A DNA stretch of 44,383 nt from Anaerolineaceae bacterium. GTDB lineage: Bacteria; Chloroflexota; Anaerolineae; Anaerolineales; Anaerolineaceae. Location of the stretch: contig DQHW01000010.1 of NCBI GenBank assembly GCA_003524305.1, positions 1 to 44,383 of the forward strand, in the 5' to 3' direction. Both the position numbers and the translations under genes were made by a program. Of the stretch, positions 25,852 through 33,464 are shown one piece after another. The notes under the pieces were generated by a model, which did no database searches, was not told the origin of the DNA, and saw only the letters and a program-made list of their open reading frames with translations. The first letter of the stretch is position 1, and every line of letters starts with the position of its first letter.

Positions 25852-26193
25852 TTAACGAGATTGTTGGGATGGTTTGAGTAAAAAACCAAGAATCAAACCA
25901 AACAAAAGACCAAAAGTGATCACAACCCATGGATATTTTTTAACACTGTGACTAAGATCGAAGGGAAGACGATCTGCAACATCTTGTGCCTTGGTATTAT
26001 ATTGTTTCATTCCGAGATTAACGTCTTTTCTGATGGATGAGGCTGCTCCTTTGACATTTTCTTTAACTGTCCCTCTCAATTCATCATATTCAGCCTTCAA
26101 TTGAGAAACACCATCTCCGACCATTGCGTCAACAGCATTTTTAACTTTAGTGCCGTCTTTGACCATTTTGGCTTCAAATTGTTGTTCATTCAT
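25852..26193 (-). CDS. DUF883/ElaB-like membrane-anchored protein
   Basis: A 113-residue protein with a long charged amphipathic helix (about 1-75) and a single C-terminal membrane helix (W-V-V-I-T-F-G-L-L-F-G-L-I-L-G-F-L-L) ending in a short basic tail. This is the layout of the YqjD/ElaB/DUF883 family, whose E. coli members anchor ribosomes to the membrane in stationary phase. The start lies one base after the stop of dps2, so they are probably co-transcribed. Confidence 0.72.
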   Translation of the reverse strand: MNEQQFEAKMVKDGTKVKNAVDAMVGDGVSQLKAEYDELRGTVKENVKGAASSIRKDVNLGMKQYNTKAQDVADRLPFDLSHSVKKYPWVVITFGLLFGLILGFLLKPSQQSR

Positions 26194-26194
26194 T

Positions 26195-26743
26195 TTAATT
26201 TTTCCTTTTCTGGCTTACACCAATTGATGGTTCAGTTTCAATATAAGATCGAAGCATCCATGCCATTTTTTCATGCATGCGCATAACGCTTACCAAGAGG
26301 TCAGAAGTTCCTTCATCCTCGTATTCATCATTGCATTTTCGAATGTCTTCATGCAAATACCGAATAATGGTTTCATGATCAGCTAATAAATGAAGAATAG
26401 TTGGCACTTCTAAGGGCCGCTCTTCTAACCGAGTGTGAGTAAGAAACTCGGCAAAACTTCCAATTGCGATCCCGCCCACCATACGTACCCGTTCTGCGAT
26501 CTCGTCTGAAATATCGTTTAGTTGTTTATATTGAGTATCGAAAAGAATGTGCAGTTCAAAGAAGCCTACCCCATGGACGTTCCAATGGGCATTACGTGTC
26601 TTCAAGGTCAGCAAAGCCTCATTCGAAAGGATACTGTTGAGGATATTAATAATTGGCAGCCGTACATCACTTTCCAAACCAATATTGGGTTGGATGAGAA
26701 TTTGTAATTTTGGATCGTGACCGTTGTTACGAATTAGTCCCAT
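26195..26743 (-). CDS. dps: Dps-family ferritin with intact ferroxidase site (Dps2)
   Basis: The 182-residue protein keeps all inter-subunit iron ligands: H53 in A-H-W-N-V-H-G, H65 in F-F-E-L-H, D80 and E84 in I-S-D-E-I-A-E-R. It should oxidise ferrous iron with peroxide and protect DNA. It is clearly paralogous to the protein at 16498-17052, which has lost three of these four. AGGAGG lies just before the ATG. Island promoter C is 40-80 bp upstream. It leads an operon with the DUF883-like gene. Confidence 0.95.
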   Translation of the reverse strand: MGLIRNNGHDPKLQILIQPNIGLESDVRLPIINILNSILSNEALLTLKTRNAHWNVHGVGFFELHILFDTQYKQLNDISDEIAERVRMVGGIAIGSFAEFLTHTRLEERPLEVPTILHLLADHETIIRYLHEDIRKCNDEYEDEGTSDLLVSVMRMHEKMAWMLRSYIETEPSIGVSQKRKN

Positions 26744-26782
26744 GTAGCCTCCTGAATATTGATAGATTGTTGCTACAATAAG

Positions 26783-26823
26783 ATCCTACAGAGATTGACA
26801 TGACTTTGTCCCTAATACAACCT
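26783..26823 (-). promoter_or_regulatory. island promoter C (AGGT-N7-GGGAC-N19-TAGGAT), upstream of dps2
   Basis: On the minus strand AGGT (26823-26820), 7 bases, GGGAC (26812-26808), 19 bases, TAGGAT (26788-26783). It shares CTCTnTAGGATnTTATTG with site A's downstream part but lacks the ATAGCC block. Confidence 0.7.
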
Positions 26824-26920
26824 GTAAAAAATCTCAAAATTACAAACACTGTATTTCAATATTGTTTTAGAAAAAGATCAATAGGTTTGGAATTTTTTGG
26901 CATAGAATCACAATAAATTA

Positions 26921-27763
26921 CTAACGTTGAGTTGAAAAAACAACAATTCTATGATCAAATTCTCCATCTTTGTAATTACCGGTACAAGTGATCAGGGTTA
27001 AGTGAGATAGGCCGTCTGTGAGTTTTTGTCCATCTGAACCTATGGTGCCGCCGAAGATTCGATCATTGATTTCCGGTTCGTTTAGCTCAACCATCGAATA
27101 TTTGAATACTTCATCCACAACAAAATATAAAAGGGTGTTTGTGATTTTTTCTTTAATGATTATCAAGTCGCCTGGTTTAAGTTTTCTAATCCGTGAAAAA
27201 GTCTCAGGTTCCCCTAGCAGACCATTCACATGACCGGCGATTGTAGAGGTTCCAGGTTCTCCCGGAATCGCACTTCCGCGGTACCAAAAAGTTGAAGACC
27301 AATTTGGATCCCCATAAAGGCCTTTCGGAGCATCCATATTGTTATCTTCAGTAAGCCCGACTGCAAGGATGGGAGCATCTACATCCAGGATAGGGATTAT
27401 GATTTTTAGAGGTATTTCTACCGGCCCTGCATGAAGGTCAAGGGTCGAATCATAATCCGAACCCAGTATTGAAGACTTAGCGGTTTCTGTTGCAGTTTGT
27501 AAACCAATACGGCTTGAGTTTGATCTATCGATGATTTTCGATTCGCGTATGCTTTGTTTTATTGCGTCGACAGACATTTGACTTGGATTATTTTGATTGT
27601 TTGAATGAGACGCAGAAAGAATTTCATCCTCCCTCCGCGTCTCATTTTGAACATTACTTACGATAAATGTTACGATTAGCAACAAAATCGCGAGAAATAT
27701 TTGTCTTCGAAAATAGAAGAGTTTATTTCTCAATCCCAATTTTTCGCTATCATTTCGATCCAT
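26921..27763 (-). CDS. class F/E-like sortase
   Basis: A membrane-anchored transpeptidase that attaches proteins to the cell wall. The 280-residue protein has an N-terminal membrane helix (about 20-37), a polar linker (about 40-115) and a sortase domain with the full catalytic set: H178 in T-I-A-G-H-V-N, C260 in L-I-T-C-T-G, and R272 in D-H-R-I-V-V-F. Short catalytic domain and motif style fit class F. The ATG lies inside the last codons of the upstream DUF3494 gene (14-base overlap), so the two are coupled, with that protein as the likely substrate. Confidence 0.9.
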   Translation of the reverse strand: MDRNDSEKLGLRNKLFYFRRQIFLAILLLIVTFIVSNVQNETRREDEILSASHSNNQNNPSQMSVDAIKQSIRESKIIDRSNSSRIGLQTATETAKSSILGSDYDSTLDLHAGPVEIPLKIIIPILDVDAPILAVGLTEDNNMDAPKGLYGDPNWSSTFWYRGSAIPGEPGTSTIAGHVNGLLGEPETFSRIRKLKPGDLIIIKEKITNTLLYFVVDEVFKYSMVELNEPEINDRIFGGTIGSDGQKLTDGLSHLTLITCTGNYKDGEFDHRIVVFSTQR

Positions 27764-28691
27764 TGTTGCGTTTTATTTTCCGAGTTAAAAAGAATAGTAT
27801 CGCCACACTTAAGCCGCTGAATCCCAAAATAAACCATATGGTTCCATCACCTTGAAGCGGGGCGCCACCCGTACTTGGCACACCAGCTCTGCTCGCAATA
27901 GCCGTTGCGGTAAGGGCTGTTTGCGTTCCAACGTAGGCTTCAGTCGAACCGCTTTCGGGTTGTGGATTGTCAGGTGGACCAGCAGCAGCAGAATTACACG
28001 GCGGCATGCTGATGGTGTTATTATCTGTCGTTAATGCTCCAACTAGTGAGATTACACGACCGCTTACATTGGCTCCTGATACGAGGGTAATATTATTTTC
28101 TGAAATAACAGTCCCAATGAAAGAGGTGCCAGATGCTATTGTAGTGCTTTCACCAACTTGCCAGAACACGTTGCATGCCTGGGCATTTCCACTCATCACG
28201 ACTGACCCAGAAAAGGTTAGAGAATCTCCGACTTGAAAAACCCACACATCATCATAGCCACCGTCGAGCGTCAGTGTTCCAGCAAATGTTGCACTGGAGG
28301 CTGTCGTCCATACTCCCGGCGCGGGGTTAGTTACCAAGCTCCAGGTTCCATCAGAACCTTGTCCGGCAAGGTTATTGTAGGCGCCTAATGCATCCGTTTG
28401 TGCATTCGCGGCCAGAGAGGCTGTACCAAAATATTCTGATCCGCCGACTATCCATGGACCAGTTCGGCTCGATTCGTCACCAGGTGAAAGACCCAAATTA
28501 CCTCCCAGGGTTGTGGTATTAGCGCTTTCAGCAGATAACGCAGCCAAGGCAGAAAAACTGCCTGCAGCACCAAGACCTGGCGATGTGGCGGCGTTATTAG
28601 GTCTGGCCAGTACACCTGTATAAGTAAATCCTGCAGCCATGACCAGTAATACCAAGATTACTGAAATAGCAAGAACTCTATTTGTTTTCAT
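27750..28691 (-). CDS. ice-binding-like (DUF3494) secreted protein with sortase signal
   Basis: The 313-residue protein begins with a signal peptide (hydrophobic V-L-A-I-S-V-I-L-V-L-L-V-M-A-A-G), followed by the DUF3494 beta-helix: L-G-A-A-G-S-F-S-A-L, L-G-G-N-L-G-L-S-P-G, A-Y-N-N-L-A-G, and W-Q-V-G-E-S-T-T-I near the end of the fold. After a Thr/Ala-rich spacer comes V271-P-S-T-G275, an LPxTG-like motif, then a hydrophobic helix and basic tail K-I-K-R-N-N-G-S-K, which is a complete cell-wall sorting signal. The ATG at 28691 is favoured by AAGGATGG upstream. DUF3494 members bind ice or act as adhesins. Confidence 0.88.
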   Translation of the reverse strand: MKTNRVLAISVILVLLVMAAGFTYTGVLARPNNAATSPGLGAAGSFSALAALSAESANTTTLGGNLGLSPGDESSRTGPWIVGGSEYFGTASLAANAQTDALGAYNNLAGQGSDGTWSLVTNPAPGVWTTASSATFAGTLTLDGGYDDVWVFQVGDSLTFSGSVVMSGNAQACNVFWQVGESTTIASGTSFIGTVISENNITLVSGANVSGRVISLVGALTTDNNTISMPPCNSAAAGPPDNPQPESGSTEAYVGTQTALTATAIASRAGVPSTGGAPLQGDGTIWFILGFSGLSVAILFFLTRKIKRNNGSK

Positions 28692-29080
28692 TTTTTCCAT
28701 CCTTCTTGAATGTATATCCAACCGAGTGGTTGAACGTTGAGTAAAATTTCGTGCAGGTTCGGATCAGGATCAGTAGAGGTTGTTCCGATTATGATGGTTC
28801 CCTCAGTATTCTTTGAAGATTTGAGTGATTCACTTAAAAAATTTTTTGTCTTCATCATGGCAATTGAATCTGTATTTGATTTCAGGACTATATTTGATGG
28901 ATATTCTTTGGACAAAATACTCGTATTCATGCTTTTCTTATTCGTCAATTTTGATGTCCAGTCATCTATCCACCAGGCATTGTTTAATCGATTATTTCGC
29001 TTCGTTTTTATTTTTAGTAAAGTCATTGTGCATACCGATTTGTGATCAGGATCGTTTTGTGGTGAGATAGCTTTTCCCAT
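28688..29080 (-). CDS. hypothetical protein upstream of the DUF3494 gene
   Basis: A 130-residue open frame whose stop overlaps the start of the DUF3494 gene. It is polar, with the W-W-I-D-D-W segment near 36-41, a Lys/Asn/Ser-rich middle, and a more ordered end G-T-I-I-I-G-T-T-S-T-D-P-D-P-N. There is no signal peptide and no clear ribosome site. Support comes from the overlap with the next gene and from island promoter D, which points toward it. I do not recognise a family; it could also be an untranslated leader. Confidence 0.42.
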   Translation of the reverse strand: MGKAISPQNDPDHKSVCTMTLLKIKTKRNNRLNNAWWIDDWTSKLTNKKSMNTSILSKEYPSNIVLKSNTDSIAMMKTKNFLSESLKSSKNTEGTIIIGTTSTDPDPNLHEILLNVQPLGWIYIQEGWKK

Positions 29081-29174
29081 ATTAACTTGGCTGATTCAGT
29101 CGAGATGGAATTTACTTTGTCAATATCCGGGTCAAAAATACACTCCTTTCAACAGTAGGAATAGTTTCAATACC

Positions 29175-29215
29175 ATCTTATGTGATGGGGGCTATTAATG
29201 TCCCAAACACTAACT
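29175..29215 (-). promoter_or_regulatory. island promoter D (AGTT-N7-GGGAC-N19-TAAGAT), toward the DUF3494-sortase unit
   Basis: On the minus strand AGTT (29215-29212), 7 bases, GGGAC (29204-29200), 19 bases, TAAGAT (29180-29175). The preceding AGTATTTATTGAG and the following ACAT.AATAGCC match site B closely. The 326-bp space 29081-29406 holds nothing else on this strand. Confidence 0.65.
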
Positions 29216-29406
29216 CAATAAATACTGAAAATAAGGAAATATTGTGCGTCGATATAAAAATAGATGGAGTTTTTGTGAGAACGGTGTATTTTTACACTCT
29301 GATTCTTAAGAAATTTTTAGAAATAATTTTGTTTTCATTGAGGACATGTATCGAAGAGGATGGGTAATATATTGACGTCAACCCATTTTATTTGAAAAGA
29401 GGAAAA

Positions 29407-30156
29407 ATGAAAAAAGTATTTACCGGGTTATTTGTACTTGTTTTTGTGTTGGGTATGGTTATGTTGAACGTACCCCAGGTTGCCAAAGCTGAAACCAGTT
29501 CATCTTTAGCACCAGGAGACTGGAGGGTTCCCGCACCTGTAATTGGTACTGAAGTAATGGTTACTTCTGTTGGGGCGCCTTCGTATCTGCAATTGATCAC
29601 AAATGGAATTAAGACCACGGCACCAGCCCTAATCTGCCATGATTTTAAAGGAGCAGGTTTTAATTGGGTTGGAGAGATCAGACGTTTGGTCGATGACACC
29701 TGGGTTAAAGTAATGACCACCACGGATTTAATTCCGGCACCTAGTGAAGGAATCTACCAAGCTTGCGCACAGACATATTATGCAGGAACTTATGCGTTAT
29801 TTGCATATTATCATGTGCCCACGGAAGATGATGTTGCAGCTGACATGGTAATGGTCGAAAAACCAGGCTTGTGGAGCAGAGGTAATGTTGTCTCATTAGA
29901 TTTCGTCACGTACCCCAGACCTTCATGGCTTGATAGTTACTCTACTGGAATTGAAGTCACCAGCTATGGTGAAATCTGCCATCCATTCCCTGTAAGCAAT
30001 GAAGATATGGTTGCTGAGATTCGCCAATTGAAAGATGGCCTTTGGGTTAGGCTTCCAACTACTTTCAGAGATATTCCTGAAGTAGATGGGGTTTACTCGG
30101 CTTGCGCGATCGCTCCAGGTGCAGGAATCTATACACTCTTTGGATATGTAGAATAA
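29407..30156 (+). CDS. secreted protein with two tandem cysteine-containing repeats
   Basis: The ATG at 29407 is chosen because AGAGGA lies just upstream and a signal peptide follows at once (K-K-V-F-T-G-L-F-V-L-V-F-V-L-G-M-V...A-K-A, cleavage after about residue 30). The mature 220-residue part contains two copies of a domain: I-C-H-x-F, V-(G/A)-E-I-R-(R/Q)-L, a W-V-(K/R) strand, G-(I/V)-Y-x-A-C-A and a terminal G-(T/I)-Y-(A/T)-L-F-(A/G)-Y, one around 75-140 and one around 185-249. Each copy has a matched cysteine pair. I do not recognise the family; a surface or matrix protein is plausible. Confidence 0.8.
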   Translation: MKKVFTGLFVLVFVLGMVMLNVPQVAKAETSSSLAPGDWRVPAPVIGTEVMVTSVGAPSYLQLITNGIKTTAPALICHDFKGAGFNWVGEIRRLVDDTWVKVMTTTDLIPAPSEGIYQACAQTYYAGTYALFAYYHVPTEDDVAADMVMVEKPGLWSRGNVVSLDFVTYPRPSWLDSYSTGIEVTSYGEICHPFPVSNEDMVAEIRQLKDGLWVRLPTTFRDIPEVDGVYSACAIAPGAGIYTLFGYVE

Positions 30157-30202
30157 TAATCCAAGTGTTTTGACCAAAAAGTTACAGAACAACAAGTTTC
30201 TG

Positions 30203-30246
30203 AACAACAAGTTACCCTCGGTTAGTTTCGAGGGTAACTTGTTGTT
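30203..30246 (+). terminator. terminator after the two-repeat secreted protein
   Basis: An 18-bp perfect stem (AACAACAAGTTACCCTCG against CGAGGGTAACTTGTTGTT) with an 8-base loop, followed by ATTTC. The proximal arm continues a short direct repeat (GAACAACAAGTT, also at 30187-30198). The stem's symmetry could let it also stop the convergent response-regulator transcript. Confidence 0.8.
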
Positions 30247-30357
30247 ATTTCACAAAAGTTTAGACGAAGTACTCAAAATTGGATTGTAAGTAAAAAAACA
30301 AAGCCTTCACTAATGGGTTCGACTGCTCATGGATAAAATTGAAATTCCACCAGTGGA

Positions 30358-31041
30358 TTAATAGATCTTTTTTGAGTGCAAGTTGTAGCCCATTCCAGAT
30401 ACAGTCTCAAGCAATTCGTTATAATCGCCTAACTTTTTGCGCAAACGTCCGAGGTAGGTGTGAAGGTAATGATTTGAGCCTCGATATTCGGGTCCCCATA
30501 CGCGAACCAACAATTCATCATGGGTCACGATTCCATCCAATCTGTTTGCTAATTCTGAAAGAATAGAATACTCAGTTCTTGTAAGGTGAAGGTCACCTTC
30601 GCCAATAAAAACCCTGCGTGCCTCAAGGTCAATGATCAGGTCACCAATTTGAATCTTGTTATCACTTGTTTTGGCAGAAACATAGGTGCGACGCAAAAAT
30701 GCTCTCACCCTGGCAAGCAATTCTTCTTGCCCAAAAGGTTTCGTCACATAGTCGTCAGCGCCTGCATCCAATGCAGCTACTTTGAGGTCTTCTTCGAGCC
30801 GTGCGCTTAATATTATGATTGGAACGTCTGAGCGCGCCCTGATCCAGGAACACACATCAACTCCAGAAAGTCCCGGGATGATCAGGTCAAGCAAGACGAG
30901 ATCAACCGGTATCTCTTGAAATAGTGCAATCGCGGTATGACTATCTTCGGCTTCGCTGACTGTATAGCCGCGTTTTACAAGGTTGACTCTGACGAGTTTG
31001 CGGATGTTTGGATCATCTTCGATGATTAATATATTTCCCAT
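30358..31041 (-). CDS. OmpR/KdpE-type response regulator
   Basis: A 227-residue DNA-binding regulator with a receiver domain (acceptor D52 in V-L-L-D-L-I-I-P-G-L-S-G, K101 in V-T-K-P-F) and a C-terminal winged helix (about 130-225, with L-T-R-T-E-Y-S-I-L-S-E-L and V-R-V-W-G-P-E-Y). It lies three bases after the kinase gene, forming a two-component pair. OmpR-type regulators bind direct repeats about 10-11 bp apart. That is worth noting because the island promoters contain AGR..AGG half-sites ten bases apart. Confidence 0.95.
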   Translation of the reverse strand: MGNILIIEDDPNIRKLVRVNLVKRGYTVSEAEDSHTAIALFQEIPVDLVLLDLIIPGLSGVDVCSWIRARSDVPIIILSARLEEDLKVAALDAGADDYVTKPFGQEELLARVRAFLRRTYVSAKTSDNKIQIGDLIIDLEARRVFIGEGDLHLTRTEYSILSELANRLDGIVTHDELLVRVWGPEYRGSNHYLHTYLGRLRKKLGDYNELLETVSGMGYNLHSKKIY

Positions 31042-31044
31042 AGG

Positions 31045-32961
31045 TTATTGCCCCGATTCTAAGTTTTTCGCTTGATTTTTTGTTGAAACAAGCGGCACTG
31101 TAAAAGAAATTGAAGCCCCGACAACCGTTTTCTTTTTAATCCAGATTCGGCCTCCGTGAGCTTCTACTAAACCTTTGCAAATAGCCAATCCCAACCCTGC
31201 TCCCTGCATGTATTGCTTGTCTGAATTTGTACCACGTTTAAAGGCTTTAAATACTTTTTTATAATCACTTGGAGAAATGCCTGGTCCTTTGTCGCTGACA
31301 TTTATCTTCATGAAGTCTCCATGGATTGCTGCAGAAATACAGATCTCGGTCCCTTTAGGAGCATAAATGGATGAGTTTTTTACCAAATTGACAATCACTT
31401 GCGCGATTCTTTTTGCATCCACAGAAAGCAACGGTAAATTCTCCGGAATCTGTTTCTGGAAGATATGCCCGTTTGTCAATGTCAAAATTTGCGATTCAGC
31501 ATCTTCAATAATCTCGTAAATGGTATGAGGTTCAAGTGTTATTGGAAGCATTCCAGCTTCAAGGCGAGAAAGGTCCAATAAATGGTCAATTAATTCTTGT
31601 AGACGTAAAGTTTCAAGATAGATAGTATGAGTAAATTCGTGTTGTTCATGACGTTCCCAGGTTACGTCGTCTGCCAATAAAGTTGTGGCAAAACCCATGA
31701 TTGAAGTCAAAGGTGTTCGTAGTTCATGCGAGATCATCGCAAGGAATTCAGATTTAATTTCATTGGCTCGTTCTGCTTCATGGCGTGACTCTTCTTCAAC
31801 TTCAAGCAAATGGAGATTAAAGAGGGTGATGGTGGTTTGTTCAATAAGAATTTTTAAATGGCGTAATTCGATATGATCAAAATGCCGTTCCTCTGGAAAG
31901 TAAACAATGATGCACCCAAACCATGTCCCCAAAGCGATCATCGGGAAGGCCATGAGCATATTAATTTGAGCCTCAAGCAATATGCTGCGAATTTCTGATG
32001 ATAATCGCGGGTCATCATGAATATTTGAAACAATTACAGTTTGATTAGGCTGAATAAGTTGATGAAAAGATTGATCTTCATACAAACTTGTTTCATTGGT
32101 CCATGAAGTAAGGCTTTGACTGCACTGCCATGCTGTCGAAAACTCAATTTCGTGAAACTTGTTTAACCCTCCTTCATCAAAAAAGAGCAGGGCAGCACGA
32201 CATGCATCTTGAAATTCATGCGCAGACATAAGCGTTTTTAGAACTGCATCAGGTTTTCTTACAAGGCTCATTCTATGACTTAAATCAAATTGTTCGCGTG
32301 AGCGATCCAAAGTTTTTCGCAGCTTAAGCTCAATTTGTTTTTGGGCAGTTGTATCTTCTGCAATATGGAAATGACAATAAGGCTTTCCTTTAGAATCATC
32401 AATGATAAATGATCTGCTGCTGATCCAGCGTATATCACCATCAGGGCGAACGATTCGATAAATTTGACTGATCGGTCTATGGTTGATGCGAGGTTTCGAA
32501 ACCATTACCTGAACACGGTCTTCAGGGTGGACACTCTCAATTAATAATGAGGGGTCGTCGAGCATCTCTTGAACGGAGTGACCCCAAACTGACTCAAAAG
32601 TAGGGCTGATATATAATATTTGATTGGTTTCAATATCTTGAAGCCATATGACTTGAACAATATTCTCAGTAATCTGCCTTAAGAGATTATTGTTTTTTAC
32701 TATTGCTCGAATATCCAAAAAATCAAATATTTGTCTGCTGTTTAATTGGGGATGAATTTTTACTTTTTTCGAGGTAGATTGACTTCCAGGTTTGCTATCT
32801 TGTAATAATACCGATGGTTGAACGCCCAATTGAACCAACTGTTCAGCAGCCCATTTGGAAATTTGAAACGCTAGTTGTTTTTTTTCTTCGAGCCCAGCTT
32901 TGTCGTATTGGGATTTCAATTCCAGGAACTGGGTTTCGATAAATTTATCCCCATGATTCAT
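31045..32961 (-). CDS. PAS-GAF sensor histidine kinase
   Basis: A 638-residue soluble kinase. In order: an N-terminal helical region (1-90), a PAS domain (about 95-210, ending H-I-A-E-D-T-T-A-Q-K), a GAF-like domain (about 235-385), HisKA (phosphoacceptor H412 in M-I-S-H-E-L-R-T-P-L) and HATPase (N-box V-N-L-V-K-N-S, G-boxes D-K-G-P-G-I and G-A-G-L-G-L). No membrane helix, so the signal is cytoplasmic. AAAGGA precedes the ATG. It forms an operon with the OmpR-type regulator and is divergent from the usp-glucan synthase genes. Confidence 0.95.
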   Translation of the reverse strand: MNHGDKFIETQFLELKSQYDKAGLEEKKQLAFQISKWAAEQLVQLGVQPSVLLQDSKPGSQSTSKKVKIHPQLNSRQIFDFLDIRAIVKNNNLLRQITENIVQVIWLQDIETNQILYISPTFESVWGHSVQEMLDDPSLLIESVHPEDRVQVMVSKPRINHRPISQIYRIVRPDGDIRWISSRSFIIDDSKGKPYCHFHIAEDTTAQKQIELKLRKTLDRSREQFDLSHRMSLVRKPDAVLKTLMSAHEFQDACRAALLFFDEGGLNKFHEIEFSTAWQCSQSLTSWTNETSLYEDQSFHQLIQPNQTVIVSNIHDDPRLSSEIRSILLEAQINMLMAFPMIALGTWFGCIIVYFPEERHFDHIELRHLKILIEQTTITLFNLHLLEVEEESRHEAERANEIKSEFLAMISHELRTPLTSIMGFATTLLADDVTWERHEQHEFTHTIYLETLRLQELIDHLLDLSRLEAGMLPITLEPHTIYEIIEDAESQILTLTNGHIFQKQIPENLPLLSVDAKRIAQVIVNLVKNSSIYAPKGTEICISAAIHGDFMKINVSDKGPGISPSDYKKVFKAFKRGTNSDKQYMQGAGLGLAICKGLVEAHGGRIWIKKKTVVGASISFTVPLVSTKNQAKNLESGQ

Positions 32962-33216
32962 AGGATCCTTTCCTCAAAACCAGGCACATCCGTAATTGTG
33001 ACGAATATTTTCAATACAGTGAGAGTGCGTCTGGGAAACTTCATTATGAATCTCTTTTATGAAGTTATAAATAAATCTTTTTAAGCACTAATAATTCAAC
33101 CAACTTTCCACTCATTAAGGATTTTTCCCCTATATTGTTTATAACACGCTATGGCATAGAAAAGATATAGAGTTTTTGACAACTTATCCTCTCACAAAAT
33201 TTGATAGGTTTTTAAT

Positions 33217-33268
33217 AGATTCCTTCTGGGACATATTCAGCTTTAATTACATATCATCTTTCTAGGAT
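33217..33268 (+). promoter_or_regulatory. island promoter E (AGAT-N7-GGGAC-N19-TATCAT), upstream of usp
   Basis: On the plus strand AGAT (33217-33220), 7 bases, GGGAC (33228-33232), 19 bases, TATCAT (33252-33257). A second TAGGAT sits eleven bases (one helical turn) further on at 33263-33268. It lies in the 503-bp space between the divergent kinase and usp genes, which otherwise holds only the sigma-A-like promoter at 33385. The predicted leader before usp is about 200 bases. Confidence 0.6.
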
Positions 33269-33384
33269 CAATATTGCGTATAAAAAAGTTGGGATTTTGT
33301 ACGGATATACTTGGCTCATGGTTTTGTTAAAGAAGGTTTATTGGCATTTAACCCAGTTTACCTTTTTTCAATATCTTTAAATAT

Positions 33385-33413
33385 TTGACTAAAAAGGTCT
33401 TTATTGCTATATT
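33385..33413 (+). promoter_or_regulatory. sigma-A-type promoter of usp-glucan synthase
   Basis: TTGACT (33385-33390), an exact 17-bp spacer and TATATT (33408-33413), 51 bases before the usp ATG. It is the best conventional promoter in this half of the window, so usp may have both a housekeeping and a stress promoter. Confidence 0.7.
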
Positions 33414-33464
33414 ACCCGATTAGTAAGATTATTTGGACTCACTTGTGTACACTGGAGAATAAAT

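Noticed and set aside
28737..29045. Plus-strand 102-residue open frame opposite the hypothetical gene
   Set aside because: It lacks a ribosome site, is Phe-rich as antisense frames of AT-rich genes often are, and the minus strand has overlap and promoter support.
17128..33257. Treating the GGGAC sites as true DosR boxes
   Set aside because: The GGGAC core matches, but the second half-site is poor and the arms are about two bases farther apart than in the mycobacterial palindrome. The constant -10 distance is the stronger feature.
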